64,000 nucleotides of DNA. It comes from Sporosarcina ureae (GTDB lineage Bacteria; Bacillota; Bacilli; Bacillales_A; Planococcaceae). The translations under genes were made by a program, and so were the position numbers. Below, piece by piece: positions 1 through 7,703 of this stretch (positions are counted from its first letter, which is position 1; the number at the start of each line of letters is the position of its first letter). The notes beneath the pieces were generated by a model that saw nothing but the letters and a program-made list of their open reading frames with translations, did not search any database and was not told the origin of the DNA. The stretch covers positions 523,501 through 587,500 of the forward strand of contig NZ_CP015348.1 of the NCBI RefSeq assembly GCF_002109325.1. Reading direction: 5' to 3'.

Positions 1-1035
1 TTGTTCCCCCATTTTGACTTCGACCGTACGCAATTCAAGTCTTGATTTGTCATTCCAAGCTGCAATCGGTGAAGCAACTACTGGCTGAACCTTTGTTTCC
101 TCTTCTAATATACTGTGGATTTGTAAGCTCGCGTCCTTACCATCAGCTGTCGCATGGAAGTCATTCCCCAACTCTCTAACAGGTGAGAAAAATTCCGGCG
201 CTAAAATCAAAATAGCTAATGATGGTTCAAGAAGAATTTGTCCATTGATCAATCGCAGGCCAAGTTCAACCGCCACTACCGCTACGGAAAGACTTGCAAA
301 GAAATCCAATGAAAATGAAGATAGAAACGCATAGCGCAATGAACGATTCGTTGCAATGCGGTATTTATTGCTTACAATCGCAATAGATTCTTCGTGTGCT
401 CGGCTACGTCCCAAGTATTTCAACGTCACAATACCCCGTAAAGAGTCAACGAAATGCCGAGATAATAAACGATACGTATCCATCTGTTCATCAATTTTCT
501 TCTTCGAAACCAATCCGATCAAAATTAAGAAAATGATGAGAATTGGCAAGACTATAATGAGCGTCACAGCTGACATAATATCTAGAGTAAAGACATATAC
601 CACAATGACAAACGGAACAATGGCCATCGCTAACGTCCGCGGTATAAGCAATTCTACATACTTTCTGAACTTCGGGACACCTTCTAAACCAAGCGTCACC
701 AAATGTCCAGAACCATATTTCCCCACAACTTGAGGACCAAGATCAAAGATTTTCTTTACTAATTGTTGCTCATAAGCCTTTGCTGTTAGATCGGCAAAGC
801 GATATGAAATCCGTTCCTTCGCCCATTGAATCACGTGACGTACACTGTTTGCTACGACAAAAATCACAAATGACCGAAGTGCTTCACTCCAATCTGCACC
901 TTGGAACAATTGTGTAATCGCTTTTGCTAAATAAATCGCTTGAAAAACAATGGCAATAGACTGAACTACAGTAAGTAGTCCAATCAATGCCATCACTTGT
1001 TTACTTCCTTTGTATTGAAGCAAGTATTTATCCAT
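1..1035 (-). CDS. cydD: CydD-type ABC exporter subunit, N-terminal part (3' end beyond left edge)
   Basis: One open frame of 345 codons runs without a stop to the left edge, so only the membrane part is seen. It encodes a subunit of the heterodimeric ABC exporter of thiol reductants needed to assemble cytochrome bd. Six or so hydrophobic segments precede the family-typical stretches LSRHFVDSLRG and LAILILAPEFFSP. The nucleotide-binding domain lies mostly outside the window. The ATG overlaps the cydB stop by one base (TAATG), implying translational coupling. In Bacillus nomenclature the gene after cydB is called cydC; by sequence it is the E. coli CydD-type half. Confidence 0.88.
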   Translation of the reverse strand, partial: MDKYLLQYKGSKQVMALIGLLTVVQSIAIVFQAIYLAKAITQLFQGADWSEALRSFVIFVVANSVRHVIQWAKERISYRFADLTAKAYEQQLVKKIFDLGPQVVGKYGSGHLVTLGLEGVPKFRKYVELLIPRTLAMAIVPFVIVVYVFTLDIMSAVTLIIVLPILIIFLILIGLVSKKKIDEQMDTYRLLSRHFVDSLRGIVTLKYLGRSRAHEESIAIVSNKYRIATNRSLRYAFLSSFSLDFFASLSVAVVAVELGLRLINGQILLEPSLAILILAPEFFSPVRELGNDFHATADGKDASLQIHSILEEETKVQPVVASPIAAWNDKSRLELRTVEVKMGEQ

Positions 1036-2051
1036 TAGTATTCTAGATGCTCCTTATCACCTGTCAACCGTTTACGGAACACGTAATAACTCCAAATTGT
1101 ATACGCCAAAACGATTGGCACCATAGTAAACGCTACGATCGTCATGATTTTCAGTGAATATTCTCCTGAAGCTGCTTCTGCAATCGACATATTAAATGCA
1201 GGATCCATTGAGCTGATCATCACATTCGGGAATAGCGCGATGAAAAAGTTAGCCATAACAATGATTAACACTAAACCAGTCATTGTAAAGCTCAGTCCTT
1301 CTCGTTTAGTTTTCAAGAAGAAGAACAGTAAACCGTACAATATAACCGCCAAACTATACAGAGGAATCAAAATAGCTCCATGATCTGTAAAGGCGTCTGT
1401 GTCCAAATATGTGAAGATGATGAACAATACGAGGAACACGCCCGTCAATGCATACACTTTACGTGCCGCTGTATTTGCTCGCTCTCGTAACTCGTCTACC
1501 GTTTTCAATCCAATGAACAGCAACCCGTGCAAATACGATAATAGAACAAACGTCACACCGCCAATAACTGTGTAGACATTTACGAAATCGGTAAAGCTCG
1601 CATACATGTTCATGTCTCCATCAATCGGTAATCCACGGATTAAACTCGTGAAGAACACCCCAAATAGGAATGGTGGTAAGATACTACCGATGAAAACAGC
1701 CCAGTCCCATGTTTTGACCCAAGCTTTTGAATCCACTTTATTGCGAAACTCAAAGGCAACGCCTCGTATGATGAAAGCCAATAACAGGACGACGAAAGGA
1801 AGATAAAACCCACTGAACGCTGTCGCATACCAGTGTGGGAAAGCTGCAAACATCGCGCCCCCTGCAGTAATCAGCCACACTTCATTCGCATCCCAAACAG
1901 GTCCGATTGTATTCATCACGACCCGCTTTTCCAAATCATTACGTGCTAGGAACTTCGTGCTCATTCCTACACCAAAGTCAAACCCTTCCAAAAAGATAAA
2001 TCCTGTGAAGAGGACACCGATCAATATAAACCAGATATCACTTAATGGCAT
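1035..2051 (-). CDS. cydB: Cytochrome bd ubiquinol oxidase subunit II
   Basis: 338 aa membrane protein, second core subunit of cytochrome bd, the high-affinity quinol oxidase of the plasma membrane. The N-terminal FLEGFDFGVGM stretch and the WDANEVWL motif near residue 60 are typical of CydB, with about eight or nine membrane segments. I start it at MPLSDIW because a purine-rich Shine-Dalgarno (AGGGGG) lies 8 nt upstream; a 14-codon longer frame exists but has no site. The start lies inside the last 14 bases of cydA, so the two subunits are probably made together. Confidence 0.95.
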   Translation of the reverse strand: MPLSDIWFILIGVLFTGFIFLEGFDFGVGMSTKFLARNDLEKRVVMNTIGPVWDANEVWLITAGGAMFAAFPHWYATAFSGFYLPFVVLLLAFIIRGVAFEFRNKVDSKAWVKTWDWAVFIGSILPPFLFGVFFTSLIRGLPIDGDMNMYASFTDFVNVYTVIGGVTFVLLSYLHGLLFIGLKTVDELRERANTAARKVYALTGVFLVLFIIFTYLDTDAFTDHGAILIPLYSLAVILYGLLFFFLKTKREGLSFTMTGLVLIIVMANFFIALFPNVMISSMDPAFNMSIAEAASGEYSLKIMTIVAFTMVPIVLAYTIWSYYVFRKRLTGDKEHLEY

Positions 2052-3444
2052 GTCCTGCACCCCCTGTTTCAAACGGATCTGTTGCCGATACATCCTCTTC
2101 CGGCTGCTCTTCTGGACCTCGTTGAATGAATTTCACAAATAATACGACCATGATGATACCTAGGATCGTATAAATAGTAGAGAAGGATATGAGTGAAAAC
2201 AGAATCTGCCCCGCTGAAACGTTTGGTGAAATACCATCAGCCGTTTTCATCAAACCGTTTACTACCCAAGGTTGTCGTCCCATTTCAGACATGATCCAAC
2301 CAAATGAGTTACCTATGAACGGTAAGAAAATCCCTACTATTAGAAGTCGCAAGAACCAAACAGATTCTACTATCTTCTTACGGAACAACAAGAACAGACC
2401 CATTGCACCTAACCCAAGTAGTGTTCCGCCCGTAACCACCATTATACGGAAGCTCCAAAATGTTGTTTTAACTGGTGGAAGATATTCGCCTTCTCCGTGC
2501 TTATCGATCATTTGTTGTTCCAGTGCGTTCATACCTGAAACTTTCCCTTTAAATTCACTATATGTTAAATAGCTCAACATGTAGGGTATATCGATACGTT
2601 TCGTTGTCTCACGATTTTCCACGTCAATCTTGGCGAACAACGTCCAAGCAGCCGGGTCTCCACTATCTTCCCATAGCGCTTCCGCTGCAGCCATTTTCAT
2701 TGGTTGAGCATGCATCAAATACTGTGCTTGTGCGTGACCAGTAAATGCTATTCCAAGACCTGATAACATACCGACTACTAGTGAAATCGTTAAAGACTTC
2801 TTAAAGAAATCTACTTTACGTTTTTTTATCAAGTACCATGCGCTGACACCAACTACGAAGAACGCACCGGTAGCAAAACTACCAAAAATCGTATGTGGGA
2901 ACGCAACCCATAGTTTTTCATTTGTTAAGACAGCCACAACATCATTCATTTCCGCACGGCCATTTTGTAATACATAACCTGTTGGATTTTGCATGAACGA
3001 ATTCGCCGCTAAAATCCAGAAGGCTGACATGACCGTACCGATCGATACTAACCAAATACACGCTAAGTGTAATTTCTTCGGAAGCTTATTCCAACCGAAG
3101 ATCCAAATCCCAATAAATGTAGACTCTAAGAAGAATGCTAGTAACGCTTCTACCGCTAGTGGAGCTCCGAAGATATCTCCAACGAATCTCGAGTAGGCTG
3201 ACCAGTTCATTCCGAATTGAAACTCTTGAATGATTCCCGTTACTACACCAATCGCAAAGTTTATAAGAAAGAAAACACTCCAGAATTTCGTCATTTTTAA
3301 GTAAATTTCATCTTTCTTCACTACATACATCGTTTGCATGATCGCAATGATCAGTGCCAGGCCGATGGACAAAGGGACGAAAATGAAGTGAAACAATGTA
3401 GTAGATGCGAATTGGATTCTAGCTAATAAGACTTCTTCCAACAT
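2038..3444 (-). CDS. cydA: Cytochrome bd ubiquinol oxidase subunit I
   Basis: 468 aa heme-carrying subunit of cytochrome bd. His19 in FHFIFVP is the conserved axial heme ligand, and GRQPW near residue 390 is the family signature. The quinol loop is short, as in other Firmicutes. Shine-Dalgarno AAAGGAG lies 9-10 nt before the ATG. It is first in cydA-cydB-cydD; the roughly 300 nt upstream hold candidate control elements described separately. The role is respiration at low oxygen or under stress. Identification is firm. Confidence 0.96.
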   Translation of the reverse strand: MLEEVLLARIQFASTTLFHFIFVPLSIGLALIIAIMQTMYVVKKDEIYLKMTKFWSVFFLINFAIGVVTGIIQEFQFGMNWSAYSRFVGDIFGAPLAVEALLAFFLESTFIGIWIFGWNKLPKKLHLACIWLVSIGTVMSAFWILAANSFMQNPTGYVLQNGRAEMNDVVAVLTNEKLWVAFPHTIFGSFATGAFFVVGVSAWYLIKKRKVDFFKKSLTISLVVGMLSGLGIAFTGHAQAQYLMHAQPMKMAAAEALWEDSGDPAAWTLFAKIDVENRETTKRIDIPYMLSYLTYSEFKGKVSGMNALEQQMIDKHGEGEYLPPVKTTFWSFRIMVVTGGTLLGLGAMGLFLLFRKKIVESVWFLRLLIVGIFLPFIGNSFGWIMSEMGRQPWVVNGLMKTADGISPNVSAGQILFSLISFSTIYTILGIIMVVLFVKFIQRGPEEQPEEDVSATDPFETGGAGHAIK

Positions 3445-3529
3445 GTTGTTGATCTCCTTTCGATCTGTGTTTCTATTACCTAGAATAACGCAGAAGGAAA
3501 AAAAGTTCGTGAAGTATGTACGATATTCC

Positions 3530-3588
3530 TGTTACAAACCTGCGAACTTATGTCAAAACTGTCTATAAGTTATGGCAGCTTTGTAACA
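3530..3588 (-). promoter_or_regulatory. Candidate cyd promoter region with inverted repeat
   Basis: On the minus strand a consensus -35 TTGACA (around 3549-3554) is followed after 16 nt by a poor -10 (TAACAG). The 9-bp arms TGTTACAAA (3530-3538) and TTTGTAACA (3580-3588) form a perfect inverted repeat that brackets this promoter, one arm overlapping the -10. That layout fits a regulator-controlled promoter; the regulator (redox or ResD-like) is not identifiable from sequence alone. Confidence 0.4.
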
Positions 3589-3676
3589 AGGTCCAAAAAG
3601 TGCCGGTTTGAATGGATTTCAGTGGATTTCCTCTCTAAATCTACCAGTAGCAGTTGTTTGAAAGCGAGAAGACAAT

Positions 3677-3712
3677 TCACATTAGGCGAAAGTCTTCTGC
3701 CTGTAATGTCAA
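3677..3712 (-). other. Possible 11-codon leader ORF with hairpin
   Basis: In the 350-nt gap upstream of cydA an AGGGAGG ribosome-binding-like motif sits 9 nt before a TTG that opens an 11-codon frame ending in TGA. The coding stretch overlaps an imperfect hairpin with arms ACATTA/TAATGT and GGC/GCC. It may be a leader peptide or chance. Apart from this and the promoter region at 3530-3588, nothing else recognisable lies between 3445 and 3752. Confidence 0.2.
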
Positions 3713-3752
3713 TAAACAGTACCTCCCTCTTTCTTTAACCACGCTAATATAT

Positions 3753-3788
3753 AAAAAAACTTGCTACCTATATAGTAGGAAGCAAGTT
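3753..3788 (-). terminator. Rho-independent terminator after lipoprotein gene
   Basis: ACTTGCT/AGCAAGT stem with further inner pairing, followed on the minus strand by seven T residues, a few bases after the lipoprotein stop. Confidence 0.85.
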
Positions 3789-3794
3789 GTTAAT

Positions 3795-4289
3795 TTAGAT
3801 TTTATCTATTACTTTCATAATCTCATCATAATCAGGGTGTCCTTTATGCAGATGTATAATGAAGTTATCTATTCGTCTTACGGCTAATTTCTCTGTCTTA
3901 CTACCAATATATACAGGAAGATTCCCTGTCTCGTCGACTATTTCCAAACGCTTGTCAGATGGATCTAATTTATAGAGATGTAATGGAAGTAAAGCATCGC
4001 CGTTAATATTCAATGTCATGCCACTTTCCGCCCTAAACATATCGATTGCTGCTTCTGCTGGTTCGCTTACTGTGAATCCTGCTACCTCGAGTTGACTAAC
4101 CACTTCTTGAAATATCTTTTCATCTTCCACAGCAGGAACTATGATTTCCTCTTCTTCTGGAATCTCAGGAGTTAGTTCAGGTGTCTTTTCTTTTGGTGCT
4201 GCTTCTTCTTTGTCACTGCACGCCACTAACGCTACCGATAAACAGCTAAGTACAACGGCATACAAAATCCATTTCTTCATAAAGCTCAT
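3795..4289 (-). CDS. Putative lipoprotein of unknown function
   Basis: 164 aa. A basic start (MSFMKKW), a hydrophobic stretch and the lipobox LVAC (cysteine at about residue 24) mark a lipid-anchored exported protein. An acidic, proline-rich linker (residues 28-55) follows, then a folded part of about 105 aa that I do not recognise. Shine-Dalgarno AAAGGA lies 9 nt before the ATG. It is a single-gene unit with its own terminator, between cydA and katA; neither neighbour explains it. Confidence 0.75.
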   Translation of the reverse strand: MSFMKKWILYAVVLSCLSVALVACSDKEEAAPKEKTPELTPEIPEEEEIIVPAVEDEKIFQEVVSQLEVAGFTVSEPAEAAIDMFRAESGMTLNINGDALLPLHLYKLDPSDKRLEIVDETGNLPVYIGSKTEKLAVRRIDNFIIHLHKGHPDYDEIMKVIDKI

Positions 4290-4448
4290 AGATTGATGTC
4301 CTTTCTATTAAAACAATTTCTATTATTATTATACATCATTCTACAATTATACTTAATTTAATTCGTATTTCTAGACAAATGGTTGGCAACAAATTATGAT
4401 GAATATACAGTACATAATAACCTATACTTATTAATAACTATTACTAGT

Positions 4449-4463
4449 TGATAATTATTATAA
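4449..4463 (+). promoter_or_regulatory. PerR-box-like operator upstream of katA
   Basis: TGATAATTATTATAA matches the PerR box consensus TTATAATnATTATAA at 14 of 15 positions (consensus quoted from memory). It lies about 30 bp upstream of the likely -10 hexamer TATAAT (4494-4499) and 80 bp before the katA start. PerR control of catalase is standard in Bacillales, so a peroxide-inducible promoter is inferred. Confidence 0.65.
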
Positions 4464-4542
4464 ATAAGGCTATCTTTTTTGATTTAGCTTTAGTATAATA
4501 GTATTCATAGATTATAAACCAACAACCGGGGAGGAATGTATT

Positions 4543-6048
4543 TTGAATAACAATGATAGTAATTCTCAAAAAAGAAAACTCACAACCGCTGCGGGTGCAC
4601 CTGTAGTTGATAACCAAAACTCTATGTCAGCGGGTCCACGTGGCCCACTTTTATTACAAGATGTATGGTTGCTTGAGAAATTGGCGCATTTTGACCGTGA
4701 AGTAATTCCTGAACGTCGTATGCACGCAAAAGGCTCTGGAGCATATGGTACTTTCACTGTAACGCATGATATTACAAAATATACGAAAGCAAAGCTATTC
4801 TCAGAGATTGGTAAACAAACTGAGATGTTCGCACGCTTCTCCACTGTTGCGGGCGAACGTGGTGCAGCAGATGCAGAGCGCGATATCCGCGGATTTTCTT
4901 TGAAGTTCTATACTGAAGAAGGAAACTGGGACATGGTCGGAAACAATACACCTGTATTCTTCTTCCGTGATGCATTGCAATTCCCTGACTTGAATCACGC
5001 AGTAAAACGTGATCCACGTACAAACTTACGTAGCCCAACAAACAACTGGGATTTCTGGACTGGACTTCCTGAAGCATTACATCAAATTACTATTTTAATG
5101 AGCGACCGCGGTATTCCTCGTTCATTCCGTGAAATGCACGGTTTTGGTAGCCACACATTCAGCATGATCAATGCAAACAACGAACGCCACTGGGTGAAGT
5201 TCCACTTCCGTTCCCAGCAAGGTATTGAAAACATGACAGATGAAGAGGCTGCAGCAACAGTTGCAACAGATCGTGAAAGTTCACAACGCGATTTGCTAAC
5301 TAACATCGACAATGGCAATTTCCCTAAATGGAAAATGTACATTCAAGTTATGACAGAAGAAGAAGCAATGAACATGCCATACAATCCATTTGACTTAACA
5401 AAAGTTTGGTATAAAAAAGACTTCCCTTTAATTGAAGTCGGTGAATTTGAATTGAACCGCAATCCTGAAAACTACTTTGCTGAAGTAGAGCAAGCAGCAT
5501 TTACACCAGCAGCGGTCGTTCCAGGTATTGGATTCTCACCTGATAAGATGTTACAGGCTCGTCTATTCTCTTATGGCGATGCTCAACGTTACCGTTTAGG
5601 TGTCAATCATCACCAGATTCCTGTTAACGCACCTAAATGTCCGTTCCACAGCTTCCACCGCGATGGTGCAATGCGCGTTGATGGCAATTTAGGCTCTACT
5701 ACTCACTACGAGCCAAACAGCTACGGTGAGTGGCAAGAACAGCCGGACTTCAAAGAGCCGCCACTAAAAATTCATGGCGACGCAGACCACTGGGATTTCC
5801 GTGAAGATGATGATGATTACTTCACACAACCAGGAAAGTTGTTCAATTTATTGAACTTGGAGGAGCAGCAGCGTTTATTTGATAATACTGCGCGTAATAT
5901 GGGTGATGCACCGAAAGAGATTAAAATCAAGCATATTCGCCACTGCTACTTGGCAGATCCGAAATACGGTGAAGGTGTAGCAAAAGCTTTGGATATTCCA
6001 ATGGCCGATGTAGATATTGAAAACACGACAACGATTGTTGAAGAGTAA
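4543..6048 (+). CDS. katA: Monofunctional heme catalase
   Basis: 501 aa, the usual length of small-subunit clade 3 catalases; breaks hydrogen peroxide down to water and oxygen in the cytoplasm. The distal heme histidine is in [11 protein letters not shown], the distal asparagine in VGNNTPVFF, and the proximal ligand in [14 protein letters not shown] (about residues 341-354). The start is TTG, chosen because GGGGAGG lies 8 nt upstream and the encoded N-terminus is typical. A PerR-like box lies upstream and a terminator directly downstream, so it is monocistronic. Confidence 0.96.
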   Translation: MNNNDSNSQKRKLTTAAGAPVVDNQNSMSAGPRGPLLLQDVWLLEKLAHFDREVIPERRMHAKGSGAYGTFTVTHDITKYTKAKLFSEIGKQTEMFARFSTVAGERGAADAERDIRGFSLKFYTEEGNWDMVGNNTPVFFFRDALQFPDLNHAVKRDPRTNLRSPTNNWDFWTGLPEALHQITILMSDRGIPRSFREMHGFGSHTFSMINANNERHWVKFHFRSQQGIENMTDEEAAATVATDRESSQRDLLTNIDNGNFPKWKMYIQVMTEEEAMNMPYNPFDLTKVWYKKDFPLIEVGEFELNRNPENYFAEVEQAAFTPAAVVPGIGFSPDKMLQARLFSYGDAQRYRLGVNHHQIPVNAPKCPFHSFHRDGAMRVDGNLGSTTHYEPNSYGEWQEQPDFKEPPLKIHGDADHWDFREDDDDYFTQPGKLFNLLNLEEQQRLFDNTARNMGDAPKEIKIKHIRHCYLADPKYGEGVAKALDIPMADVDIENTTTIVEE

Positions 6049-6061
6049 GTTTATATAAAAA

Positions 6062-6099
6062 AGAGATGTCCCGATTGTTACAATGGGGCATCTCTTTTT
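6062..6099 (+). terminator. katA terminator
   Basis: AGAGATG..CCC stem pairing with GGGG.CATCTCT, followed by five T, starting 13 nt after the katA stop. Confidence 0.85.
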
Positions 6100-6150
6100 G
6101 TGCGGAATTAGGTTTAAGGATTAGTGCAGGGTTAGTTAGTGTGTACAAGG

Positions 6151-6283
6151 GAATTGAAGCTCCAGCTGGTGGACGCTTTCCCATGGGCTCGCGGTGAGCC
6201 AACCAAGTCGTTGCACTCCTTCTGGTTGTCTCACCTGATCGAGCTGATCCATCGGGAGTCGCCACCAGCTTCCGCTTCAATTC
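6151..6283 (+). repeat. Intergenic inverted-repeat element, copy 1 (133 bp)
   Basis: Bounded by perfect 10-bp arms GAATTGAAGC/GCTTCAATTC; the outer 22 bases of each side are complementary at 19 positions. An internal core contains GGCTCGCGGTGAGCCAACCA, which recurs in the copy at 25134-25268. More GC-rich than its surroundings and free of credible genes. No target-site duplication is evident. It looks like a dispersed structured element (REP- or MITE-like). Confidence 0.8.
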
Positions 6284-6412
6284 TACTTTTATAGCTGAGC
6301 TACCTATATTACTCACTATAAGTAGTGTGTGAACTATTGTTTTGTTTTAACTTATTTGAGTTCAAGTAAAACAGTTAAATACCGATTCCCCCCCTACTTC
6401 AATACAAATCAA

Positions 6413-6545
6413 TAACGTTTCACCCTGCAAGGGATTGGCGCGTTGGAGGGACGAGACTCTGAGAGGATCAGTGGGACAGATAAAACACCCATCCAAGCGA
6501 ATGCTGTAGCCAAGGACGGCTTTTGTGAGTAAAAGCGAAACGTTA
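6413..6545 (-). repeat. Intergenic inverted-repeat element, copy 2 (133 bp, opposite orientation)
   Basis: Bounded by perfect 9-bp arms TAACGTTTC/GAAACGTTA and exactly the same length as the copy at 6151-6283. Its reverse complement matches that copy and the one at 25134-25268 in the segment around CTGATCC, preceded by a GTCTCACCTG-like stretch. The core is more diverged than in the other two copies. The rest of the 6049-6695 gap holds only terminators and AT-rich DNA. Confidence 0.65.
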
Positions 6546-6632
6546 GGAGTACTTCTTTGCATTTAATCCCCACTCCAACAAGAATGCCTGCCGCACCATC
6601 GCTACTATCTTTCTATGCACAATTTTTCAAGT

Positions 6633-6689
6633 GAAAAAAGAAGCTATCACTAGATGTCATAAAAGTAATGACTTCTTCGATAGCTTCTT
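6633..6689 (-). terminator. Terminator after DUF368/PopT gene
   Basis: Long hairpin with outer stem AGAAGCTATC/GATAGCTTCT and a run of T on the minus strand, a few bases beyond the stop of the membrane protein gene. Confidence 0.75.
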
Positions 6690-6695
6690 TTCATT

Positions 6696-7511
6696 CTATG
6701 CTTTATCGCCTACACCATTTAAAATGTTAGCAATCAACAGCCCAAGTACGATGGCGATTACACTCATGACGAACGGTGTACCACTCTCAGGCATTCCTGG
6801 GAAAATTACGAAAATCGACCCTAGGATTAATCCTATGATGACAGCAAACATTCCCGTGTGGAAATGGGAAAGTAAATAACGTATGACTTTACTGCTAATG
6901 ATAAATCCAAATACGATTCCGCATCCTGTTGCAATGATAATCGGTATATTAAAGTCTGATATTGCCGTAATGACCGTCGCATAAACGCCTAGCAACAGCA
7001 AAACGAATGATCCACTTACTCCTGGTAATAGCATTGCCATACTGCCTGCCCATCCTGAAAGGAATAAGATGATAGTACTCTTAACTGTTAGATGTGTAAT
7101 AGTTATTGGAGCAATAGGATTCAAAAAAGCGGTAGAAGCCAATGCTGCGGCCACTAGTAGCATTAATATTATATGATGTAATTTAAAATTTTGTTTTAAG
7201 CCTGCTTGCTTTGAAACAAATGGAATGACACCAATAATTAATCCTAAAAAGAAGTACTGAGTAGGTTCGTGATAATGCTTCAGCAAATATGAGATGACCT
7301 TACTGAATAGAACGATCGTTGCGCCCATCCCGATACCAAGAGGTAGAAGAAATCCGATATGCTTCTTCCAGTCCTTACTAAAAAATCCACTAATCGAGAT
7401 GAGTAACTGATCATAGATCCCTAATATGAATGCAATTGTTCCGCCACTAACTCCAGGAACCAAGTCACTGATTCCCATCAAAAAACCACGATATAAATTT
7501 CTCCATTCCAT
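6696..7511 (-). CDS. popT: DUF368 / PopT-type undecaprenyl-phosphate translocase family protein
   Basis: 271 aa polytopic membrane protein of the DUF368 family. The N-terminal GISDLVPGVSGGT and the internal repeat LLPGVSGSFVLLLLGVY (about residues 161-177) are the two inverted-topology re-entrant motifs of the family; eight or more hydrophobic segments are seen. Family members were reported (as PopT) to return undecaprenyl phosphate to the cytoplasmic face for reuse in wall synthesis; function here is by family. Shine-Dalgarno GGGGGAA lies 8 nt before the ATG. Single-gene unit between katA and a peptidoglycan deacetylase gene on the same strand. Confidence 0.82.
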   Translation of the reverse strand: MEWRNLYRGFLMGISDLVPGVSGGTIAFILGIYDQLLISISGFFSKDWKKHIGFLLPLGIGMGATIVLFSKVISYLLKHYHEPTQYFFLGLIIGVIPFVSKQAGLKQNFKLHHIILMLLVAAALASTAFLNPIAPITITHLTVKSTIILFLSGWAGSMAMLLPGVSGSFVLLLLGVYATVITAISDFNIPIIIATGCGIVFGFIISSKVIRYLLSHFHTGMFAVIIGLILGSIFVIFPGMPESGTPFVMSVIAIVLGLLIANILNGVGDKA

Positions 7512-7654
7512 GCCTGTTGTTCCCCCAATGATTTCATTCCGTTTAGTATATCATGCTGTGCTGCACTATTTACAGTTCACAACTTTTTCTTTCTTTAGAT
7601 ATTACAACTGTTTGAACACTATATGAATATCCGTACCTAAATAGGACTATTCAA

Positions 7655-7698
7655 AACAAAAGTTGTTCCATTGTTAAACTAAAACAATGAAACAACTT
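7655..7698 (-). terminator. Terminator after pdaC-like gene
   Basis: AAGTTGTTcCATTGTT pairs with AACAATGaAACAACTT and ends in a T run on the minus strand, directly after the deacetylase stop. Confidence 0.85.
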
Positions 7699-7703
7699 CA
7701 CGA

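Noticed and set aside
356..733. 125-codon plus-strand frame inside the cydD region
   Set aside because: The opposite strand has a continuous cydD reading frame with clear homologous motifs; the plus frame is low-complexity, cysteine/serine-rich and has no ribosome site.
3445..3600. Rex operator (TTGTGAAnnnnTTCACAA) at cydA
   Set aside because: Only a single degenerate half-like TTCACGAA is seen; the left half does not match.
5927..6316. 129-codon minus-strand frame running through copy 1 of the repeat
   Set aside because: Overlaps the katA 3' end, its terminator and the repeat; its sequence only reflects the repeat.
6151..6545. The repeat pair as an insertion sequence
   Set aside because: No transposase frame and no target-site duplication; elements of 133 bp can at most be non-autonomous.
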